Shown: positions 44,901-57,100 of the stretch, piece after piece | Position numbering within the stretch: position 1 is the first letter of the stretch | How the letters are laid out: every line of letters begins with the position of its first letter | Assembly (NCBI GenBank): GCA_950097015.1 | Contig: CATNEN010000026.1 | Span: 806,001 to 870,000, forward strand | From: Macrostomum hystrix | Lineage: Eukaryota; Platyhelminthes; Macrostomidae | DNA: 64,000 bases | Reading direction: 5' to 3' | The notes under the pieces: generated by a model | Told to the model about the DNA's origin: nothing | The model's input: only the letters and a program-made list of their open reading frames with translations | The model's database searches: none | Position numbers and translations under genes: made by a program

Positions 44901-46009
44901 TGAATGGATTTCCGCTTGCCTTTTTTAACACCTTGGCATTCTTCTTTTTGGATTTATGCATGCATGATTCTGGGATTGACTCTGGGATTGACTCTGGATT
45001 GACTCTGGATTGACTCTGGATTGACTCTTGATTGACTCTGGGATTGATTCTAGGATTGATTCTGGGATTGATTCTAGGATTTGATTCTAGGAATGATTCT
45101 AGGATTTGATTCTAGGATTTGATTCTGGGATTGACTCTGGATTGACTCTGGGATTGATTCTGGGATTGATTCTGGGATTGATTCTGGGATTGATTCTAAG
45201 ATTTGATTCTAGGATTTGATTCTAGGAATGATTCTAGGATTTGATTCTAGGAATGATTCTAGGATTTGATTCTGGGATTGACTCTGGATTGACTCTGGGA
45301 TTGATTCTGGGATTGATTCTGGGATTGATTCTGGGATTGATTCTAAGATTTGATTCTAGGATTTGATTCTAGGAATGATTCTAGGATTTGATTCTAGGAA
45401 TGATTCTAGGATTTGATTCTAGGATTTGATTCTAGGAATGATTCTAGGATTTGATTCTAGGATTTGATTCTGGGATTGACTCTGGATTGACTCTGGGATT
45501 GATTCTGTATTGATTCTAAGATTGATTCTGGGATTGATTTCGGCTGCAAACATGACCAGCGAACTGAATGCAAACATTTCTCCACAGAGTCCATCGCCTC
45601 AGACTGGGAGTCGCTGACTGACTGGGGCGAGGGTCATCTGCCGGAAAAGGCGACTCCGCAGTTCCTGGCGATGGTGGAAAAGGTGAAGTCGGGCTACCAG
45701 GCCCGCATCGACAGCCTTCGTCTTGTCATCGACCAGCTGACAGACCGCTGCTCCAGAGCTGAGGTTGATCAGCGCGAGCTAATTAAACTTCGACGCCAGG
45801 TTGAGGAGCTCCGGTCTCCGGATGTTCGCCGATTGAAGGCCAAGTACGCAGCCCAGAAGGAGGAGCTGGAGCGGCTGCGCGCGTCGCTTAAACCTGGCGA
45901 AGCCAAACAGGCTGAAGACGATGAGGAAGAGGAGCCGCCGGCGCTGGAGCTGCAGTGCGGCGCGAACTCGTCGGCTTCGGGCTGCTCGAACGGGCAGGTT
46001 CAGCACTGA
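41929..46009 (+). CDS. SKI: Ski/Sno family transcriptional co-repressor (4 exons)
   Basis: Exons 41929-43083, 43450-43664, 43733-43989, 45588-46009, all GT...AG and in frame, giving 682 aa (human SKI 728). Residues 1-165 are low complexity: poly-Ala, a long His/Gln run and two poly-Pro runs. The Ski/Sno/Dac homology domain follows (about 168-268), with the hallmark GGEKRLCLPQVLN and GLITKSDAERLC. Next is the SAND-like Smad4-binding domain (about 280-370), with its zinc ligands in CIVCSGC...H...CHWGFDS. Exon 2 encodes another poly-Pro tract, and exon 4 ends in a Leu-heptad coiled coil (about 570-645). Ski proteins bind Smads and recruit N-CoR/HDAC to block TGF-beta/BMP transcription. Intron 1 holds SINE F, intron 3 two minisatellites. 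The ATG at 41929 follows AACAG by 10 nt, a possible leader-splice site. Confidence 0.94.
43150..43395 (+). mobile_element. tRNA-derived SINE, copy F (Ski intron 1)
   Basis: The only plus-strand copy. Head TAGTGTGGTCTAACGCGTTT and CTCGATTCCGCGG, then body GGGGCGCAGCCGCAGAGAGA and GTGTACACTGCCTGACGATG; the 3' part is cut short. Sense orientation relative to Ski. Confidence 0.85.
44036..44325. repeat. 27-bp minisatellite in Ski intron 3, about 11 copies
   Basis: Unit TCACTCCGTGCACTCTCGTC plus a 7-base link that is TGCTCTG, TCTTCAG or TCCCCTG. The last two alternate regularly (54-bp higher-order unit). Open frames crossing it are artefacts of the 27-bp period. Confidence 0.95.
44967..45541. repeat. 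12/13-bp repeat (GATTCTGGGATT family) in Ski intron 3
   Basis: GATTCTGGGATT (12 bp) and GATTCTAGGATTT (13 bp) units mixed with GACTCTGG variants. The array stops about 45 bp before exon 4. Same family as 47177-47650. Confidence 0.95.
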
Positions 46010-46185
46010 AGGCCCATCTCATCTATACATAATGCCACATTGAATTTTTATCCCAATGCACACTCAGGCGCACATTTGGCAACTCAAAATGCAGCACAGT
46101 TTTTTTAGCACTAAGGGACACTGGATAAATACAAATGGAACACTTCTGCTCATAAATGGAAACCAAATCTTAATATGAGATTTAT

Positions 46186-46500
46186 GTACTCTTGACACAT
46201 TCATAGACACATTCTTAGAAACATTCATAGAAACATTCTGAGAAATATTCATTGACATTCTTAGAAACATTCTAAGAAATATTCATAGACATTCTTAGAA
46301 ATATTCATTGAAATGTTCATTGACACATTCTTAGAAACATTTATTGAAACATTCTTAGAAACATTCTGAGAAATATTCATTGACACATTCTTAGAAACAT
46401 TCTTAGAAACATTGATTGACGCATTCTTAGAAACATTCTTAGAAACATTGATTGACGCATTCTTAGAAACATTCTTAGAAACATTCTTAGACAAATTTCA
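46186..46500. repeat. 12-bp repeat (ACATTCTTAGAA family)
   Basis: Degenerate tandem units ACATTCTTAGAA, ACATTCATTGAC and similar, just 3' of the Ski stop codon, partly within its likely 3' UTR. A looser continuation runs to about 46680. Confidence 0.9.
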
Positions 46501-47176
46501 CACAAATTGTTAGACACATTTCAGACACATCGTTAGAACCATTTAAGAACCATTTTATCAATCTCGTACTTTGTTAGACATATCTCATACAAGTTTTTAG
46601 ATAGATTTCAGACACATTCTTAAACACGCTTTATAGACACTTTTAGCCACATTTGAGACATTTTCAGACACATCATAGATACTCAGGGTAGCTGATACAG
46701 CTTAGCTATATATTGAATCAGGATAAACCATTTTTTGTCTTATTAATCCAAAATGTTCCATAATCCGAAGGCATTCTAATTTCGCATTACCTCAAAGTTT
46801 AATTTTAAGCGTGATTTTATTTACAGCAATGTGCTCCTGGCCTGTTTGCAAAAAAGACTACGGCTTAAACCCGTTAATTTTTTGTGTCTCTAGCTAAAAT
46901 AGCACCGGCCGATTTTATCTCTCCGTCTGTCTCCAGTCCTGTGTACCTTTAAGGCGGTGTCGGCTTGGTTCAAAGCGATGAAGAAAAAAATGGAAATAGA
47001 AAAAAGAGTAAAGTGTAAAAAACTCAAGTCCAAATTTAGAGCTTGATGCAAAGGTTCTGAACAACACAAAATGCTAATTTTAACCGGGTTTCACTTGCCA
47101 CTATCAATTTCCTTCTCTGCTTTTCTAGACCTACGTTTGTTCTCTCCGCTACACTAAAATACTCGGCGACTGTTTG

Positions 47177-47652
47177 AGGGATTGATTCTGGGATTGATTC
47201 TAGGATTTGATTCTAGGATTTGATTCTGGGATTGATTCTAGGATTTGATTCTGGGATTGATTCTAGGATTTGATTCTAGGATTTGATTCTAGGATTGATT
47301 CTAGGATTTGATTCTAGGATTTGATTCTAGGATTGATTCTAGGATTTGATTCTAGGATTTGATTCTAGGATTGATTCTAGGATTGATTCTAGGAATGATT
47401 CTAGGATTTGATTCTAGGATTTGATTCTAGTAATGATTCTAGGATTTGATTCTAGGATTTGATTCTAGGATTTGATTCTGGGATTGATTCTAGGATTTGA
47501 TTCTAGGATTTGATTCTAGGATTGATTCTAGGATTGATTCTAGGATTTGATTCTAGGATTTGATTCTGGGAATGATTCTACTCGTAGGATTGATTCTAGG
47601 ATTTGATTCTGGGATTGATTCTGGGATTTGATTCTGGGATTGATTCTAGGAC
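47177..47652. repeat. 12/13-bp repeat (GATTCTGGGATT family), second locus
   Basis: Same unit family as the array in Ski intron 3, 1.6 kb further downstream, outside the gene. Confidence 0.95.
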
Positions 47653-48287
47653 GGAATTAAGAGGCAATTCAGAATTTTTGCGTTATCTTCGTTAATGAAA
47701 ATGTTTAAGCTTAGCTTCAATTGGATCTATCAATACATTTTGATAGAACAAAGACTTGTGGAAAATTGTCAATGATAGCTATTCATAATTATCTGTTTCT
47801 CATATTGTGCTGTTCCTCATTGCTGTGTATTTGTGTTCATCGGACAAGTTTTGTTTGCCCTGTGTTATGAGGGCCAAACCCGCAGGCAAACCAAAATCAT
47901 TATCAAGGCTTTCTCTCGCTATTTAGCAAACAAAGTTTTGTATCAGTTTTCAATAATGTAATAGAATTGTACATAACACACACAGACACACGCCGTATTA
48001 TAGTGTGCATAATTATTGTTGTACAAGCCCTGGTGTTTTCGCTTATAAAAAGCTAAGCTAAGAATGTAGCGAATGTAGCGAACCAATTTGAAAGTAATTA
48101 TTAAGTATTTTTTGGCCACAGCTTAACAGAGTATTTGGTACACATTCTTTATTGCAGAATCCGATAACCAGCGAATTGATTAAAAATATACACAAAATGT
48201 TCGCCATTATGAAATACGGCTTTACATATAGTTTTTTTCGTTTTCCTTCAACCTTAGTCCTTTGTTTGTGAGAGTCTCGTCAAAGTG

Positions 48288-48447
48288 ATTATTATTATTA
48301 TTTATTATTTTATTAGTTTTATTATTATTTTTAATATTATTTTTAATATTATTTTTTTTTTATTATTATTATTATTATTTATTATTTTATTATTATTATT
48401 ATTTATTATTTTATTATTATTATTATTATTATTTTATTATTTTATTA
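48288..48447. repeat. (ATT)n microsatellite
   Basis: ATT trinucleotide repeats interrupted by TTT and single-base changes. Confidence 0.93.
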
Positions 48448-49320
48448 TTTGAAAGTTCTGCTTCATCGGATAGAGCGGAGAATTTTGTAAAGATTTTTAT
48501 GACAATTTGTTGAATATTTTAGATAGATTTAAAAAAAGAAAACATGGGGTGTTTTGAAATACACCGTGGTATTGTACTCGTAGGTTACACAAAAAGTTTT
48601 CTTTCAACTTTCTCCTCATTGTTTTCAACATCCCTTGCCTTCTATCTGAAATACATCTCTAATCGATATTGAAACGTTATTATACGACTTGTCCGAAAAT
48701 GGGATTTTGCGGAAATGCCAAAAACAATGTTAGTGTTACACTTTTGTCCATAAACTGGTTCGAAATCTTCATGCAATTGCTTCGGAAATAGAGCATAAAA
48801 CTACTATACTATAGGAATATATTTTGGTAGGTCTAGTTTCATACTGTTCAGAATATTTCGAATATTCAATGACTTCCTTATCCTCATTTATGGCCTCCAA
48901 TGAGGCTAAACCTCGTAAAGTTTTATAATGCCGCCGCGCCCATCCCTTATTTCGGCCATATAATAATATTGATTTGTACTTTTTGCCTAGAATCTTGATA
49001 CTGCATACTTCAGTGATGCATGGAAATGCAAAGCTAAACACGCGGTGTAGCAAATATATTTCACTCCGCAGTGTTGCGAGCCAATCCCTTTACTAATAAA
49101 ATGCTAAACAGGTAGACTTATTGTAGAATCTGGAAATCCCTCTGAATGAAAAAACATTGCTTATTGCTTCTTTGCTTTCCATAAATCGGAAACAGCAGCA
49201 GCTGCAGTAGGCACCCAGTTGTATTGGGCTAAAATTCTACAAAATTTATTGCATTTCAAACATTTTACGATGCTGACGGCATAATATGCCCTATGCACTA
49301 TATAGCTCGTAAATTTTACG

Positions 49321-50287
49321 TCATTCACTCACTCACTCACTCACACTCACTCACTCACTCACTCACACTCACTCACTCACTCACTCACTCACTCACTCAC
49401 TCACTCACTCACTCACTCACTCACTCACTCACTCACTCACTCACTCACTCACTCACTCACTCACACACACTCACTCACTCACTCACTCACTCACCCACTC
49501 ACTCACTCACTCACACTCACTCACTCACTCACTCACACTCACTCACTCACTCACTCACACTCACTCACTCACTCACTCACTCACTCACTCACACTCACTC
49601 ACTCACTCACTCACTCACTCACACTCACTCACTCACTCACTCACTCACTCACTCACTCACTCACTCACTCACTCACACTCACTCACTCACTCACTCACTC
49701 ACTCACACTCACTCACTCACTCACTCACTCACTCACTCACACTCACTCACTCACTCACTCACTCACTCACTCACTCACTCACTCACTCACTCACTCTCAC
49801 ACACACATACACTCACTCACTCACTCACTCACTCACTCACTCACTCACTCTCACACACACATACACTCACTCACTCACTCACTCACTCACTCACTCTCAC
49901 ACACACATACACTCACTCACTCACTCACTCACTCACTCACTCACTCACTCACTCACTCACTCACTCACTCACTCACTCACTCACTCACACACACTCACTC
50001 ACTCACTCACTCACTCACTCACTCACTCACTCACTCACTCACTCACTCTCACACACACACACTCACTCACTCACTCACTCACTCACTCACTCACTCACTC
50101 ACTCACTCACTCACTCACCCACTCACTCACTCATTCACTCACTCACTCACTCACTCACTCACTCTCACACACACATACACTCACTCACTCACTCACTCAC
50201 TCACTCACTCACTCACTCACTCACTCACTCACTCACTCACTCACTCACACACATTCACTCACTCACTCACTCACTTACTCTCACTCA
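49321..50287. repeat. (ACTC)n tetranucleotide array, about 960 bp
   Basis: Almost pure CACT repeats with periodic CACACTCAC and TCTCACACACACATACACTC interruptions. The recurrence of the latter points to internal duplication. The long His/Ser/Leu/Thr frame across it is not a gene. Confidence 0.97.
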
Positions 50288-50360
50288 TGCATTTATTGGT
50301 ACTCTAGCCTGTAGCTGTGATTGATTATGAGGGCATCAGTTTCCAGCGATGTTGTTTCCG

Positions 50361-50392
50361 CTGCTGCTGCTGCTGCTGCTGCTGTTGCTGTT
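50361..50392. repeat. Short CTG-type microsatellite
   Basis: About ten CTG/CTGTTG units following TTTCCG. A CAG-type run faces it at 50544-50562. Confidence 0.85.
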
Positions 50393-50814
50393 TCGCGAAC
50401 TAAAAATTCCACAACTGGAAGTTTCAACCGTTTCTGTATCTCTTTTAGGCTCAGTGTCTTCCCCTCTGCCCTCTACCCTCCTTTTTAGAAGCTCTACCCT
50501 TTCAGCTTCTAAAAATGGTCTGAAAAAATGAATCCGAAGCAACAACAGCAGCAGCAGCAGCAACTAGGGCCTTGATAAAAGCAACAAAAGCAGTTTGTAC
50601 TTTTCTGGCTATATTCTCACGATTTGCTAAAAAATGATAAAAAAGCAGACTTCATTGCCTGCTGTAGCCCAAAATCCATTAGCGATAAATTGTTTAGAAA
50701 TATACGTATCCGGAAATTGTGCGCCACAGTCTCTTAACAGCTTTTTAAACTGTTTTTACTGCATTTCTGCGAACAACTAAAACACCTAAATTGTTCTCAC
50801 ATTAGTTTTTTACA

Positions 50815-51800
50815 CTCCTCTTCCTCCGATTGTTCACTCCTCTCCCTCCGATTGTTCACTCCTCTCCCTCCGATTGTTCACTCCTCTTCCTCCGATTGTT
50901 CACTCCTCTCCCTCCGATTGTTCACTCCTCTCCCTCCGATTGTTCACTCCTCTTCCTCCGATTGTTCACTCCTCTCCCTCCGATTGTTCACTCCTCTCAC
51001 TCTGATTGTTCACTCCTCTTCCTCCGATTGTTCACTCCTCTCCCTCCGATTGTTCACTCCTCTCACTCTGATTGTTCACTCCTCTCCCTCCGATTGTTCA
51101 CTCCTCTCCCTCTGATTGTTCACTCCTCTCCCTCTGATTGTTCACTCCTCTCCCTCTGATTGTTCACTCCTCTCCCTCCGATTGTTCACTCCTCTCCCTC
51201 CGATTATTCACTCCTCTCACTCTGATTGTTCACTCCTCTTCCTCCGATTGTTCACTCCTCTCCCTCCGATTGTTCACTCCTCTCACTCTGATTGTTCACT
51301 CCTCTCCCTCCGATTGTTCACTCCTCTCCCTCTGATTGTTCACTCCTCTCCCACCTGATTGTTCACTCCTCTCACTCTGATTGTTCACTCCTCTCACTCT
51401 GATTGTTCACTCCTCTCACTCTGATTGTTCACTCCTCTCACTCCGATTGTTCACTCCTCTCACTCCGATTGTTCACTCCTCTCACTCCGATTGTTCACTC
51501 CCCCCACCTGATTGTTCACTCCTCTCACTCTGATTGTTCACTCCTCTCACTCCGATTGTTCACTCCCCCCACCTGATTGTTCACTCCTCTCACTCTGATT
51601 GTTCACTCCTCTCACTCCGATTGTTCACTCCTCTCACTCCGATTGTTCACTCCTCTCACTCTGATTGTTCACTCCTCTCACTCTGATTGTTCACTCCTCT
51701 CACTCCGATTGTTCACTCCCCTCACCAAATTGTTCACTGCTCTCACCAAATTGTTCACTGCTCTCACCAAATTGTTCACTCCTCTCACCCAATTGTTCAC
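50815..51800. repeat. 22-bp minisatellite, about 45 copies
   Basis: Unit CACTCCTCTCCCTCCGATTG plus TT; variants CACTCTG, CTTCCTCC and CCCCCACCTG. The last units change to CTCACCAAATTG. Confidence 0.96.
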
Positions 51801-52924
51801 TTCCATCTGCTTGCTTTAACCCCTCAATGAATTATTTAATTTCTGCATCTTACATTGCCCCATGACTCGCACGCTGGATGATGAAGATGAGGAAATTACA
51901 AAAAATGATTAAGAGGCCCTGCTCAGGCGGGTGAGTAGTGCAGTCCAACACTCACGTGACTCGCCAAGAACCCGAGCTGAACTCATTGACTTAGACAGAG
52001 GAATTGAGTAGGCTGTGCTACGAAGTATATACCTGTGTTGTCTCGTAGATCAAACTGAACTTGGTATAGGGGTTTGCCAGTCTTTCCAATTCCGTTGAGA
52101 ATGATTTACGGGGGAGAAAATTTCTTGGATAGAAAAGTACATTCACGGGCATTCTCCCGTTCTCTTCTCTCCCCTCCCCTAATCCCAAAACATACTCCTG
52201 TATAATATATATGCGCTCTGCCTTAGCATTGCTAATGGCTAATCCATCAGAAGGGATAAGCATGTGTGACACGCGGAGTATTAATATACTGCAGACTGAA
52301 GGGACGGCATAGGACATGGGGTGGAGCATAGTAAGGGAAGAGTTTTCGCCCGACCTTGGCCCCGCCATATAGCCTTAGAGGATTATATATATATAAGCGG
52401 GCTTTTGCGAGAGGCCACGCGAGGACACGCGAGCCATGCTGCGTATATCAAAGGAGAGAATTGGGTACGCCAAGGCTAGACATTTTTTGTAAACGGGTAG
52501 ACTTGGGAGGAGGAGGCTGTGAACTCTGCGCTAGTAGCTATGGGCCTAGTGTGGGGTAAGACGGACGGACTTTGCTCCCGATGTTGAGCTGGGCCGTCAA
52601 AACACGCCCACCATTGATTTCAGTTGCACCCTCACATTTCATAGGTAGGCAATGAATATAGGGATTTGTTTGCGACTACAAAGCTTGTTATTATGCTTGA
52701 CGACCTAAGTCAACTGCAGCCTCCACCCATCTGAGCCCAACCCATTATGCTTCGCATGCCTTATTTGCTCCTGGTTCAGCACGTTTCCACCTATAGAGGC
52801 CCCTCCTACTCTAGGAGAGAAGCCTACTATAAATATAATTTACAAATGTGGCACCCGAATAGACCGACTCCCTACAGGACTGAAACCAGCTGTCTCAGTG
52901 ATCTGCCTACCCTACCTCCCTTGT

Positions 52925-53490
52925 CTACTCGCAGCTCTACTTCTCTCGTCTACGTACTCCTCTACCTACTCATCTACCTACTCCACTACCTACTCTTCTA
53001 CCTACTCATCTACCTACTCCTCTACCTACTCCTCTACCTACTCCTCTACATACTCTTCTACCTACTCATCTACCTACTTTTATACCTACTCCTCTACCTA
53101 CTCCTCTACCTACTCCTCTACCTACTCCTCTACCTACTCCTCTACCTAATCATTCTACCTACTCCTCTACCTACTCCTCTACCTACTCCTCTACCTACTC
53201 CTCTACCTACTCTTCTACTTAGTCATCTACCTACTTTTATACCTACTCCTCTACCTACTCATCTACCTACTCCTCTACCTACTCATCTACCTACTCCTCT
53301 ACCTATTCATCTACCTACTCATCTACCTACTCATCTACCTACTCATCTACCTACTTTTATACCTACTCCTCTACCTACTCCTCTACCTACTCCTCTGCAA
53401 TCTCATCTACCTTCCTCCTCTACCTACTCCTCTAATCTCATCTACCTTCTTCCTCTATATCTCCCTCCTATACCACACTCCTCTACCTAC
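52925..53490. repeat. 12-bp repeat (CTACCTACTCCT family)
   Basis: Units CTACCTACTCCT, CTACCTACTCAT and CTACCTACTTTTATAC. Open frames rich in Tyr/Leu/Thr/Pro are artefacts of the 12-bp period. Confidence 0.95.
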
Positions 53491-54149
53491 CTGCTTTTCC
53501 TCCCTACTTTTCCTCTCAACTTTTCGGCCCAACTTCACTAGCTTATCTACCGCCCTACATGGCGATCTATTCGCTGATCCGATCGGTAAAATACCTGCCA
53601 TTAAGTTTCACCTGCCGAAAAAAACAGCCCGGCTGTGAGCCTGTCCTCGCAAAATAATCAGTGCAATCAGTGCAATCAGTGTTAGTCTGAAAAATGACAC
53701 AAAGGCACTGCTAATTTCACATTTTCGCCTAACAAAAATCTGCTTTATCATCTATTTGATCCGAAGTCTAGACTTAATCGTTACTTTCATGGCTCTCTGC
53801 GTACCGTAAGGTGACTTAATTAACAGCTTTTAAGTCCCGTGTTTCAAGCGCTTCTGAATCAAGTTTCTGAAATTTAGCAAACTAAAAAATAGGAAATTTA
53901 AATCAATTATCCCTATCACACTTATTGGCTACAATTCCGTAGAAATCAGCACACACATTATGCTCAGCTCGTGCCTATTACTGGACAAGAACGTAGAATT
54001 TCACTGGGATTAACTCGAAAACTGACACGAGACGAAATCCATCCTTATTGAAATGTATCTATAATCCGTTCAGATTGCACCCGATTCGAACGAGAAATTC
54101 CGACTATTCTTAGTCGATATGGAGTCCTCAGCGCAGCAATATCATTCCA

Positions 54150-57100
54150 TCCCTGCATCATCCACGACCATTTCCTTTCCTGAATCATTCACGGCCCTTC
54201 CCTTTCCTGAATCATTCACGACCATTCCCTTTCCTGAATCATTCACGGCCCTTCCCTTTCCTGAATCATTCACGGCCCTTCCCTTTCCTGAATCATTCAC
54301 GACCATTCCCTTTCCTGAATCATTCACGGCCCTTCCCTTTCCTGAATCATTCACGACCATTCCCTTTCCTGAATCATTCACGGCCCTTCCCTTTCCTGAA
54401 TCATTCACGGCCCTTCCCTTTCCTGAATCATTCACGACCATTTCCTTTCCTGAATCATTCACGGCCCTTCCCTTTCCTGAATCATTCACGACCATTCCCT
54501 TTCCTGAATCATTCACGGCCCTTCCCTTTCCTGAATCATTCACGGCCCTTCCCTTTCCTGAATCATTCACGACCATTCCCTTTCCTGAATCATTCACGAC
54601 CATTCCCTTTCCTGAATCATTCACGACCATTCCCTTTCCTGAATCATTCACGGCCCTTCCCTTTCCTGAATCATTCACGGCCCTTCCCTTTCCTGAATCA
54701 TTCACGACCATTCCCTTTCCTGAATCATTCACGGCCCTTCCCTTTCCTGAATCATTCACGGCCCTTCCCTTTCCTGAATCATTCACGACCATTCCCTTTC
54801 CTGAATCATTCACGACCATTCCCTTTCCTGAATCATTCACGGCCCTTCCCTTTCCTGAATCATTAACGGCACTTCCCTCCCTGCATCATCCACGACCATT
54901 CCCTTTCCTGAATCATTCACGGCCCTTCCCTTTCCTGAATCATTCACGACCATTCCCTTTCCTGAATCATTCACGGCCCTTCCCTCCCTCATCATCCAAT
55001 CATCCACGACCATTCCCTTTCCTGAATCATTCACAGCCCTTCCCTTTCCTGAATCATTCACGGCCCTTCCCTTTCCTGAATCATTCACGACCATTCCCTT
55101 TCCTGAATCATTCACGACCATTCCCTTTCCTGAATCATTCACGGCCCTTCCCTTTCCTGAATCATTCACGGCACTTCCCTCCCTGCATCATCCACGACCA
55201 TTCCCTTTCCTGAATCATTCACAGCCCTTCCCTTTCCTGAATCATCCACGACCATTCCCTTTCCTGAATCATTCACAGCCCTTCCCTTTCCTGAATCATT
55301 CACGGCCCTTCCCTTTCCTGAATCATTCACGACCATTCCCTTTCCTGAATCATTCACGACCATTCCCTTTCCTGAATCATTCACGGCCCTTCCCTTTCCT
55401 GAATCATTCACGGCACTTCCCTCCCTGCATCATCCACGACCATTCCCTTTCCTGAATCATTCACAGCCCTTCCCTTTCCTGAATCATCCACGACCCTTCC
55501 CTTTCCTGAATCATTCACGACCCTTCCCTTTCCTGAATCATCCACGACCCTTCCCTTTCCTGAATCATCCACGGTCCTTCTCTTTCCTGAATAATTCACC
55601 GCCCTTCCCTTTCCTGAATCATTCACAGCCCTTCCCTTTCCTGAATCATTCACGACCCTTCACTTTCCTGAATCATGCACGGCCCTTCCCTTTCCTGAAT
55701 CATGCACGGCCCTTCCCTTTCCTGAATCATGCACGGCCCTTCCCTTTCCTGAATCATGCACGGCCCTTCCCTTTCCTGAATCATGCACGGCCCTTCCCTT
55801 TCCTGAATCATTCACAACCCTTCCCTTTCCTGAATCATTCACGACCCTTCACTTTCCTGAATCATCCACGGTCCTTCTCTTTCCTGAATAATTCACCGCC
55901 CTTCCCTTTCCTGAATCATTCACAGCCCTTCCCTTTCCTGAATCATTCACGACCCTTCACTTTCCTGAATCATGCACGGCCCTTCCCTTTCCTGAATCAT
56001 GCACGGCCCTTCCCTTTCCTGAATCATGCACGGCCCTTCCCTTTCCTGAATCATTCACGGCCCTTCACTTTCCTGAATCATGCACGGCCCTTCCCTTTCC
56101 TGAATCATTCACAACCCTTCCCTTTCCTGAATCATTCACGACCCTTCACTTTCCTGAATCATCCACGGTCCTTCTCTTTCCTGAATAATTCACGGCCCTT
56201 CCCTTTCCTGAATCATTCACAGCCCTTCCCTTTCCTGAATCATTCACGGCCCTTCACTTTCCTGAATCATTCACGGCCCTTCCCTTTCCTGAATCATTCA
56301 CGGCCCTTCCCTTTCCTGAATCATTCACGGCCCTTCCCTTTCCTGAATCATTCACGACCATTCCCTTTCCTGAATCATTCACGGCCCTTCCCTTTCCTGA
56401 ATCATTCACGGCCCTTCCCTTTCCTGAATCATTCACGGCCCTTCCCTTTCCTGAATCATTCACGGCCCTTCCCTTTCCTGAATCATTCACGACCATTCCC
56501 TTTCCTGAATCATTCACGGCCCTTCCCTTTCCTGAATCATTAACGGCACTTCCCTCCCTGCATCATCCACGACCATTCCCTTTCCTGAATCATTCACGGC
56601 CCTTCCCTTTCCTGAATCATTCACGACCATTCCCTTTCCTGAATCATTCACGGCCCTTCCCTTTCCTGAATCATTCACAGCCCTTCCCTTTCCTGAATCA
56701 TTCACGGCCCTTCCCTTTCCTGAATCATTCACGACCATTCCCTTTCCTGAATCATTCACGACCATTCCCTTTCCTGAATCATTCACGGCCCTTCCCTTTC
56801 CTGAATCATTCACGGCACTTCCCTCCCTGCATCATCCACGACCATTCCCTTTCCTGAATCATTCACAGCCCTTCCCTTTCCTGAATCATCCACGACCCTT
56901 CCCTTTCCTGAATCATTCACGACCCTTCCCTTTCCTGAATCATCCACGACCCTTCCCTTTCCTGAATCATCCACGGTCCTTCTCTTTCCTGAATAATTCA
57001 CCGCCCTTCCCTTTCCTGAATCATTCACAGCCCTTCCCTTTCCTGAATCATTCACGACCCTTCACTTTCCTGAATCATGCACGGCCCTTCCCTTTCCTGA

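Noticed and set aside
48769-49053. 94-codon minus-strand frame
   Set aside because: No recognisable domain and no supporting signals; could be chance, so not annotated.
49293-50324. A 343-codon His/Ser/Leu/Thr frame
   Set aside because: Pure ACTC tetranucleotide array; low complexity and no flanking exons.
52747-53541. 264-codon plus-strand frame rich in Leu/Tyr/Pro/Thr
   Set aside because: Most of it is the 12-bp CTACCTACTCCT array.
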